A stretch of DNA of 18,836 nt, from the NCBI GenBank assembly GCA_003242645.1, contig QGVC01000025.1, positions 1 to 18,836 on the forward strand. Reading direction: 5' to 3'. Origin of the DNA: Pseudomonadota bacterium. GTDB lineage: Bacteria > Pseudomonadota > Alphaproteobacteria > Rhizobiales > Hyphomicrobiaceae. The position numbers were made by a program, and so were the translations under genes. Under the pieces are notes generated by a model. It did not search any database. It worked only from the letters and a program-made list of their open reading frames with translations, and was not told where the DNA came from. Shown piece after piece: positions 14,195 to 18,836 of this stretch; position 1 is the stretch's first letter; each line of letters starts with the position of its first letter.

Positions 14195-14355
14195 GATGAA
14201 CAGCTTGCGCCAAGATGTTGAGATTAGCTGAGCAGATCAGGCGCGGGGCCTCCTGCTTGCGGCTGAAAACCGCATCTTCGCGCCGGCGCCTGCCGGATCA
14301 GGCCCGACGACGGCCGCACAAATCCCCTGTCTGTCTAATCTTCTCCGCCTATTAC

Positions 14356-15144
14356 TCAGAGCCCCGCCCGCACGTGCGACTCCAGCCAAGCTGGTAGAAA
14401 CGAGTCCAGCCAGCGGCGCACCTTGGGCCCATACGCCAGGTGATCGGAAAGCTGTGAGGGCCGATCCTTGGCTCCCGGCAAGGTCAGGCGGTGCGGGTTC
14501 CTGCCACTCCAACGGTTCACCATGGCGTAGGTGATTTCCGGGTGGAACTGAAGGCCGATTGCAGTTTCCCCGTAGAGAATGGCCTGGTTCTCGAAGTCCC
14601 CATCTGCAGTCGCCAGCACGGTCGCGCCGTGTGGCAGATCAAAGCCCTCCCGATGCCAGTGGTACACCCGCTCTGGCCATTTGCCGAAACGAAGGGCATG
14701 CGGAGTTGGCCGGATCGGGTAATAGCCGATCTCGACGCGCTGTTCGGGATGCTCGTAGACTCGCGCACCCAGATGCTTAGCCAACATCTGCGCACCGAGG
14801 CAGATGCCCAAAAACGGTTTGCGCTCCCGCAGGGCTACCCCAATCCATTCTGTCTCGAGCTTAACGAAGTCGTCGGAATCGTTGGCGCTCATCGGGCCGC
14901 CGAAGATCACTGCACCAGCATGGTTCTCCAGCGTCTCCGGTAAGGGATCGCCAAAGCGAGGACGTCGGATATCAAGAGGGTAGCCGTGTCTTGTGAACCA
15001 TTGGCCGATATGACCGGGATTGGAATGGAGCTGATGCAAGACGATGACGATCGGCTTGCGTTCCTCCGTTTTCGTCGCCGGTCTCGGACCGACTTCCAGT
15101 ATTGCCGCACCGCTTTCCGCGTCTGCCGCTCTACCGTCCAGCAT
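14356..15144 (-). CDS. GMP-synthase-like class I glutamine amidotransferase
   Basis: A 262-residue protein with a class I glutamine amidotransferase domain. The triad is complete: Cys115 in FLGICLGAQMLAKHLG (nucleophile elbow), and His201 and Glu203 in IGLQFHPEIT. GAVIFGGPMSAND (77-89) is the usual oxyanion-side block. There is no fused synthetase domain, so it belongs to the stand-alone group (COG0518-like) whose acceptor is mostly unknown; some members act on gamma-glutamyl compounds. The first 30 residues are an extension before the domain (which begins at KPIVIVLHQ). The ATG at 15142-15144 overlaps the end of the upstream SDR gene by 14 bases, implying coupled translation and a shared function. 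A role as GMP synthase proper is unlikely given its size. Confidence 0.85.
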   Translation of the reverse strand: MLDGRAADAESGAAILEVGPRPATKTEERKPIVIVLHQLHSNPGHIGQWFTRHGYPLDIRRPRFGDPLPETLENHAGAVIFGGPMSANDSDDFVKLETEWIGVALRERKPFLGICLGAQMLAKHLGARVYEHPEQRVEIGYYPIRPTPHALRFGKWPERVYHWHREGFDLPHGATVLATADGDFENQAILYGETAIGLQFHPEITYAMVNRWSGRNPHRLTLPGAKDRPSQLSDHLAYGPKVRRWLDSFLPAWLESHVRAGL

Positions 15145-16015
15145 TCTTCAGCGTTTCCCTCGGCTTCAAGAGCCAACCTACGATCGGTAACAGAATCGGA
15201 TGCGGGGTCAACCGCATAACGATGGCCAGAATCGGCCCCATCACGCCCGGCGTGATGACCGTCCGGCCCCACTCGAACCAGCGCACTGCGGAACCGGCCG
15301 CGAGCGCCGGGCTAGGCGCCGGGATTAGCCATCGGTACAACGCATTTTCTGCGCCCATGCGTGCGTGAAACCGCGTGCTGACAGGCCCCGGTGCAAACAC
15401 CGCTACCCGGACACCGAGACCGCGCGTCTCCCAGGCAACGGCTTCCGTCAGTGCGATCACGTACGACTTGCTGGCGTAGTAGGCCGCCTGATAGGGACCC
15501 GGCGCGTATCCGCCGAGCGAGGCAACGTTCAGCACGCCGCCGCGACCGCGCACGCACATCGCCGGTAAGAAATGCCGCATAAGCGCCGACAGGGCTCGGA
15601 CGTTGAGCTCGATCAGCTGAGAAAGCTGCTCTGGCTCGTGGTTGATATAGTCACCGCTCAAGCCGATGCCAGCATTGTTGACGAGCACATCGGCGTAGAA
15701 GCCGTTCTCCTGCAGCCTTTCTTCGAGCGTCTGGGGAGCGTCAGGCCGAGTCACGTCGAGCGGCACGGTCAGCACGGTCGTCCCGAATTCCCGCCGGATT
15801 GCCGCTGCCGCTGCCTCCAGTGGCCCGGGCCGGCGTGCGACCAGCACGAGTGCTCGCCCTCGCTTGGCGAAGCGGCGGGCGATTTCGAAGCCGATACCCT
15901 CCGATCCACCCGTCACAACGACAGCCGGCTGCAACTTCGCCCACTGACTTAGCGCGTGAGGGTCCGGCCGCCATCGGCGGCGGAGCCAGAAATCGACCAG
16001 TTGCGTGATGCTCAT
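15131..16015 (-). CDS. Short-chain dehydrogenase/reductase (SDR), DltE/COG0300-like
   Basis: A 294-residue classical SDR oxidoreductase using NAD(P). Residues 35-42 are the cofactor motif TGGSEGIG, VNNAGIG (112-118) is the second motif, and catalytic Ser166 (NVASLGGY), Tyr179 and Lys183 (AYYASKSY) are present. VARRPGP after the second strand carries arginines that suggest NADPH. A 28-residue N-terminal extension (MSITQLVDFWLRRRWRPDPHALSQWAKL) and a hydrophobic C-terminus (MGPILAIVMRLTPHPILLPIVGWLLK, about 259-284) suggest membrane association, common in this subgroup. The start overlaps the LysR stop by four bases (ATGA) and the stop overlaps the amidotransferase start. The substrate is unknown; fatty-acyl or steroid-like carbonyls are typical of the group. 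Confidence 0.88.
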   Translation of the reverse strand: MSITQLVDFWLRRRWRPDPHALSQWAKLQPAVVVTGGSEGIGFEIARRFAKRGRALVLVARRPGPLEAAAAAIRREFGTTVLTVPLDVTRPDAPQTLEERLQENGFYADVLVNNAGIGLSGDYINHEPEQLSQLIELNVRALSALMRHFLPAMCVRGRGGVLNVASLGGYAPGPYQAAYYASKSYVIALTEAVAWETRGLGVRVAVFAPGPVSTRFHARMGAENALYRWLIPAPSPALAAGSAVRWFEWGRTVITPGVMGPILAIVMRLTPHPILLPIVGWLLKPRETLKNAGR

Positions 16016-17022
16016 TCGGCTGCAACCGGACGCTTCTGGACGGACCGCGAACGCATGGTGCGGACGTTTGCCACCGCGGGCTCGGGATGCTCCTGGGGTC
16101 GTTCCGTGCGGCCGCCGCGGCTCGGTCCGAAGCGCAGCTCAATGCCCTGGCGGATGTGGCGGGGCAGCTCCCGTGCGATCTCCGTGGCGTTGGCAGGCAG
16201 ATACAAGTTGACTTTGAAATCGGGGAGCGGCGGCAAGCCGGCGTCCGCGCCCAGGATGTCCAGGTATTCGGGCACCGACGTGCGGATCAGCGGCGCCACC
16301 GCTAATCCGGCCTTCACCGTCGCGTACACCGGCTCCATGTTGCAATCCTGGCTCACCGGCCGCCAATCGATCTGGGCCGCATCAAGCGCCTTGATCACCT
16401 CCGGCCTGAAGCGGCACAGCTTCGAGCCGAGCGAGACCGGTAAAGGCCGCTGCAGGTGGGTGCTGCTGCCAGGACCGCCGACCCACACCAGCCGGTCGGA
16501 GAGCAAGGTTTCGCCGCCGGGACCGCAGTCGACCTCCGTGGTCAGCGTCAGATCGATTCTCCGCTCGGCAAGCTCCTCCAGGAGGACGATGGATGGCCTG
16601 CAGATGAGCGTTACGTTGATCCGCGGCCAGGACTGGTTGAAGCGCTGGAGCACCGGCGGGATCAGGCTGGTCACAATATCGGGCGGTACACCCAGGCGGA
16701 CTTCGCCCTCGAATTGGGGCGTCGTCATCGCACCCCACGTGGCATCATTGAGCGCGACAAGCCTCTTCGCATTGCCAAACAGACGCTCGCCGGCGGGTGA
16801 CAGCGTGAAGCGCTTTCGCTCGCGCACGAAAAGCTCCGTGCCGAATAGGTCCTCCAGTCGCTTGATCTGAAGGCTGACTGCGGCTTGGGTGCGATTGAGA
16901 ATCCGCGCCGCAGCTGTAACGCCACCGGTTTCGACCACCGCGAGGAAGGCTCGCAGCAAGGAAATGTCGATATCGCGAGTCATCGGCAACGGGGAGGCTT
17001 GCTCATCATAACCAACCTTCAT
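16012..17022 (-). CDS. LysR-family transcriptional regulator
   Basis: A 336-residue LysR-type regulator. The N-terminal winged helix (about 20-80) has LLRAFLAVVETGGVTAAARILNRTQAAVSLQIKRLEDLFGTELFVRERKRFTLSPAGERL, the standard family pattern. The effector-binding domain follows (EGEVRLGVPPDIVTSLIPPVLQRFNQSWPRINV onward). A 35-residue Arg-rich tail (GPSRGGRTERPQEHPEP onward) follows the usual end of the family. Two starts are possible: ATG at 17020-17022, and ATG 13 codons in at 16981-16983 (MTRDIDISLLRAF), which fits the family N-terminus better. Neither has a clear ribosome site. It is the first gene of a three-gene operon and shares its upstream region with a divergent DUF1127 gene, which could be a second target. 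The effector is unknown. Confidence 0.9.
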   Translation of the reverse strand: MKVGYDEQASPLPMTRDIDISLLRAFLAVVETGGVTAAARILNRTQAAVSLQIKRLEDLFGTELFVRERKRFTLSPAGERLFGNAKRLVALNDATWGAMTTPQFEGEVRLGVPPDIVTSLIPPVLQRFNQSWPRINVTLICRPSIVLLEELAERRIDLTLTTEVDCGPGGETLLSDRLVWVGGPGSSTHLQRPLPVSLGSKLCRFRPEVIKALDAAQIDWRPVSQDCNMEPVYATVKAGLAVAPLIRTSVPEYLDILGADAGLPPLPDFKVNLYLPANATEIARELPRHIRQGIELRFGPSRGGRTERPQEHPEPAVANVRTMRSRSVQKRPVAAE

Positions 17023-17028
17023 GGATCA

Positions 17029-17054
17029 CATAAGCATCATTCGTTTCCCTTATG
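17029..17054. promoter_or_regulatory. Possible LysR operator upstream of the lysR-like gene
   Basis: CATAAG (17029-17034) and CTTATG (17049-17054) form an inverted repeat with a 14-base spacer, seven bases before the first possible lysR start and within the 102-bp gap to the divergent DUF1127 gene. LysR regulators usually bind a dyad in such shared regions and repress themselves. Arms of six bases are short, so this is only a candidate. Confidence 0.25.
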
Positions 17055-17124
17055 CAAGCGGAGTCTGATACTCAGTCATCACGAAGTGGTCAGCACATCG
17101 CTGCCCGTGAGACTCAGAGTTGAG

Positions 17125-17358
17125 ATGATGAGCACAACGCATAGCGCAGGGCTGATCCGCGGCCGGCCGGTGGGCGTGGCGCGGCTCGCCCCGTTCATGC
17201 GGATCCTTTCTCGGTTATCGCTTGCCCACAGCGTCTATCGCGAGCGCCAAGCTCTTCTTTCGCTCGACGAGCGTGGCCTGCGGGATATCGGTGTCAGCCG
17301 CGCAGATGCCGTTCGCGAAGCGAGCCGCGCGCTCTGGGACATTCCCGAGCGCCGGTGA
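17125..17358 (+). CDS. DUF1127 (YjiS-like) small protein
   Basis: A 77-residue protein ending in the DUF1127 signature: HSVYRERQALLSLDERGLRDIGVSRADAVREASRALWD, with the LDERxLRDIGxSRxDAxxEA core. Members are short, basic and common in alphaproteobacteria; work on some of them links them to RNA and phosphate or stress physiology, but this one is uncharacterised. I take the ATG at 17125 (or its neighbour at 17128); the open frame continues upstream to 16885 but that part has no family match and overlaps lysR. No good ribosome site precedes the start. It is divergent from lysR and followed after 28 bases by a decayed second copy of itself. Confidence 0.8.
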   Translation: MMSTTHSAGLIRGRPVGVARLAPFMRILSRLSLAHSVYRERQALLSLDERGLRDIGVSRADAVREASRALWDIPERR

Positions 17359-17383
17359 TGCGCGGCTCTGCGCTGGGTGGTCG

Positions 17384-17507
17384 CTTGGCTACAGCGTCTA
17401 TCGCCAGCGCCGAGCCTCCTTCTTTCACTCACCGAGGCTGCGGGATGTGGTGTCGCCGCCCAGAAGCCGTTTGCGAGTAAGCCGCCTTCTGGACGTTCCG
17501 GAGCACC
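17384..17507 (+). pseudogene. Decayed tandem copy of the DUF1127 gene
   Basis: This stretch aligns base for base with 17221-17352 of the preceding gene: both share ACAGCGTCTATCG, CTGCGGGAT and a closing CTGGGAC/CTGGACATTCC-like end, with scattered substitutions, a three-base loss and small shifts. One frame reads SLGYSVYRQRRASFFHSPRLRDVV, matching SLAHSVYRERQALLSLDERGLRDIG of the intact copy, after which frame is lost (SPPRSRLRVSRLLDVPEHL keeps only length and some residues). There is no start codon in place and no intact signature. It is best read as a tandem duplicate that has decayed. Confidence 0.75.
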
Positions 17508-18115
17508 TATCATGGGCGGTTCGGCGTTGCCTTCGGGAGTGGAGCGAGCGCCGCCCCTCCCTGGCTTGTCGGGACCAAGCGCCCAAGGCCGATTGGGGGC
17601 GGCGTTTGAGCGTGGTCGTCCAGGATTGCGCTTGCTCCTAAGCTCGAGGCCAAGCACAGGACCGCGGCTAAGTTCACCCGATGATCCAACGCGGCTTGTG
17701 CTCCACGGTCCGTTGAGGCTGCCGGCGCTCTACGTGGAATCCCGTTCCAGACCAGGATCTGGTTGTCACGTTAGAGCAAGTGCTGACGCCCGGCAGTTCA
17801 GAGGCCTCTCTCGAGCCTAGTTGCCCGGAGAACGTGATCAGAAGGATTACTCCCGAGCGCGGGGACCAGAGCTGCCCGACGACCCAGACCCGCCTGCCTG
17901 ATCTTCGGCCGTGGCCTGTCTCCGTTCCAAGGGAAACGCGGCCTTGCAGGGTACAGTCGCAGGCTCAATATGTTAGCGTGCCTCTTTCGTAAGCGACTTT
18001 GGCCGCCCGAGGGGTCCTCGGGGCACGACGGAGGCCCTTGCACTTCTGGGCGGCACGCATTACTAGTGCGGCGTGCTGCAGCGCGGGCTCCCGCACACAC
18101 GCAGCTTTGGCCTAA
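17508..18115. other. Gene-free region before tRNA-Arg
   Basis: No gene I can support. Open frames of 130-150 codons exist on both strands but run through the decayed DUF1127 copy or into the tRNA and resemble no family. The right end has a short GC hairpin, CCCGAGG (18006-18012) with CCTCGGG (18016-18022), and then the tRNA promoter. The rest looks like degraded or spacer DNA. Confidence 0.5.
18038..18066 (+). promoter_or_regulatory. Candidate promoter for tRNA-Arg
   Basis: TTGCAC (18038-18043) and TACTAG (18061-18066) are spaced by 17 bases. The predicted start near 18073 is about 43 bases before the mature tRNA, an acceptable leader. The -10 box is a moderate match (TACTAG against TATAAT). 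Confidence 0.38.
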
Positions 18116-18192
18116 GCACCGGTAGCTCAGCTGGATAGAGCACCAGACTACGAATCTGGGGGTCGTGGGTTCGAATCCTGCCCGGTGCGCCA
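18116..18192 (+). tRNA. tRNA-Arg (anticodon ACG)
   Basis: A complete 77-base tRNA with encoded CCA. Acceptor GCACCGG (18116-18122) pairs with CCGGTGC (18182-18188), the discriminator is G18189 and CCA is 18190-18192. The anticodon arm is CCAGA (18143-18147), loop CTACGAA with ACG at 18150-18152, and TCTGG (18155-18159). The D arm AGCTCAGCTGGATAGAGCA and T arm GGGTTCGAATCC are canonical. With A34 changed to inosine it reads CGU, CGC and CGA. tRNA-Arg genes are frequent integration sites, which matters for the foreign-looking DNA to its right. Confidence 0.96.
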
Positions 18193-18238
18193 ATTATTTC
18201 AAGTGGTTAGGTCAGGCGCGCTAACCAAGCTCGCTTCT

Positions 18239-18258
18239 CCGGTAAGCAACCGGTAAGC
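18239..18258. repeat. Short tandem repeat just downstream of tRNA-Arg
   Basis: CCGGTAAGC occurs twice (18239-18247 and 18250-18258) with an 11-base period, 47 bases after the tRNA. Arm-type sites for integrases are short direct repeats of this kind, but no integrase is visible. Chance duplication is possible. Confidence 0.3.
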
Positions 18259-18383
18259 GGACGTGCGTCAGATTGCATCCTGCTGCTCGGTGGGAGGTGC
18301 CCTCGAGTGGACAAGTGGCCCTGCCCTACGCGCACCGCAAGAATGGATTAGCGGGACCAGGTTCGTGTAGGTTGACTTGCGCT

Positions 18384-18836
18384 AGGTCCCCCTTCGCCTC
18401 CCTGCATGACTTGGCCGTCCGCCCCGCCCTGGACCGTCAACGCCCTGGCCGCGGCCGATGCCCTGAAATTCCTGGCCGGGAGCCGCCGCGAAGCGCAATG
18501 GAAGGCGGCGCTCGCGGCGTCAGGAGGCATCCTGAAGAACGCCCCCCGTCACCGAGGCCCATGAACCCGAACTGCCCGCCATGTCGGAAGGCGAAGTCAT
18601 CGTCAGCGACTACCAGGCCCTGGGCCTGACGCTGGGGCGCCACCCCATCGCGCTGCTGCGCCCGCAGCTGGAGGCACGCTGCTTCGTCCCGGCCGAACGG
18701 CTGCTCACCGAATGGCCCGACCGCCGCCTGGCCCGGGCCTGCGGCCTGGTGACCACGCGCCAGCGGCCGGGCACGGCCAAGGGCACGGTATTCGTCACGC
18801 TGGAAGACGAGAGCGGCCACGTCAACGTCATCGTGC
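18384..18836 (+). pseudogene. dnaE2: Frameshifted 3' fragment of error-prone DNA polymerase DnaE2 (ImuC)
   Basis: Three successive frames on the plus strand together read like the C-terminal part of DnaE2, the error-prone polymerase III alpha-like subunit used with ImuA/ImuB in translesion synthesis. Frame one gives PFASLHDLAVRPALDR (18390-18437); frame two gives NALAAADALKFLAGSRREAQWKAALAASGGILKNAP (about 18439-18546); frame three gives VTEAHEPELPAMSEGEVIVSDYQALGLTLGRHPIALLRPQLEARCF up to the OB-fold block TTRQRPGTAKGTVFVTLEDESGHVNVIV at the edge. The second shift falls on a run of six Cs (18542-18547); one C fewer restores the frame. The first shift looks like a small deletion near 18437. 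The polymerase core (most of about 1,050 residues) is absent upstream: tRNA-Arg lies only 190 bases away. The wording LGLTLGRHP looks to me more beta/gammaproteobacterial than alphaproteobacterial. Either a true remnant or error-prone sequence at a contig end. Confidence 0.8.

Larger units (their letters stand above)
13963..14355. other. Gene-free region between convergent genes with several hairpins
   Basis: No credible gene. The 90-residue open frame here starts at TTG inside the end of dinB, resembles no family and has no ribosome site. The stretch holds two adjacent large hairpins (14032-14087 and 14088-14118), a 12-base palindrome (14183-14194), a small TGCGG/CCGCA hairpin (14258-14274) and a direct repeat GATCAGGC near 14235 and 14297. 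It is a likely termination zone or the site of a small non-coding element. Confidence 0.5.

Noticed and set aside
13959..14231. A 90-codon frame downstream of dinB
   Set aside because: Non-ATG start inside the dinB end, no ribosome site, low-complexity composition, and it passes through strong hairpins.
16885..17124. Upstream part of the 157-codon frame that contains the DUF1127 gene
   Set aside because: It overlaps lysR on the other strand and has no family similarity; the DUF1127 protein is of normal length when started at 17125.
17377..17820. A 147-codon frame after the DUF1127 gene
   Set aside because: It runs through the decayed DUF1127 copy in a non-homologous frame and has no recognisable domain.
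18193..18260. A possible integrase C-terminus on the minus strand just after tRNA-Arg
   Set aside because: Only about 20 residues in an open frame and no integrase motif; too little to support a call.
1..18836. CRISPR arrays, rRNA genes, insertion sequences, toxin-antitoxin or phage-defence genes
   Set aside because: No regularly spaced repeats, rRNA sequence, transposase motifs or defence-type domains were seen on either strand.

Overview
The window looks like ordinary chromosome from an alphaproteobacterium, most likely of the order Hyphomicrobiales (Rhizobiales). The evidence is an rluD/rpoH pair, a fabA-fabB-fabI block divergent from an Irr-type Fur-family regulator, a coaBC-dut-moeB-like block, an Omp25/31-type porin-like protein and DUF1127 proteins. 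The placement rests on recognising gene families and gene order from memory, not on any database search. The DNA is GC-rich throughout.

Layout. Positions 1-1625 (minus strand) hold the start of rpoH and all of rluD. A small single-pass membrane protein (1658-2041) faces away from rluD across only 32 bp. A tRNA-Glu(CTC) with a good promoter follows at 2149-2224. Positions 2401-5231 (minus) carry fabI, fabB and fabA, the unsaturated and elongation steps of type II fatty acid synthesis. Divergent from fabA is irr (5470-5910), followed by a convergent secreted SH3-domain protein (5937-6491, minus) and then a GyaR-type 2-hydroxyacid dehydrogenase (6705-7703, plus) with two hairpins behind it. An outer membrane beta-barrel protein (8016-8723, plus) converges on a minus-strand block of moeB-like, dut and coaBC (8849-11629), in which coaBC and dut overlap.

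The right third is more accessory. It contains an orphan TRAP-transporter binding protein (11982-13064, minus), a DinB-fold protein (13405-13962, plus), a structured non-coding stretch (about 14030-14120), and a tightly overlapping minus-strand operon of a LysR regulator, a short-chain dehydrogenase and a GMP-synthase-like amidotransferase (14356-17022). Next comes a DUF1127 gene with a decayed tandem copy (17125-17507), about 600 bp with no gene, a tRNA-Arg(ACG) at 18116-18192, and a broken piece of a DnaE2/ImuC-type error-prone polymerase that runs off the right edge in three reading frames.

I did not find a clear new multi-gene system. The strongest leads are the frameshifted dnaE2 fragment downstream of tRNA-Arg (island remnant or assembly join), the decayed DUF1127 duplicate, the LysR-SDR-amidotransferase operon, the large hairpins at 14032-14118, and a perfect inverted repeat sitting on the predicted irr transcription start.
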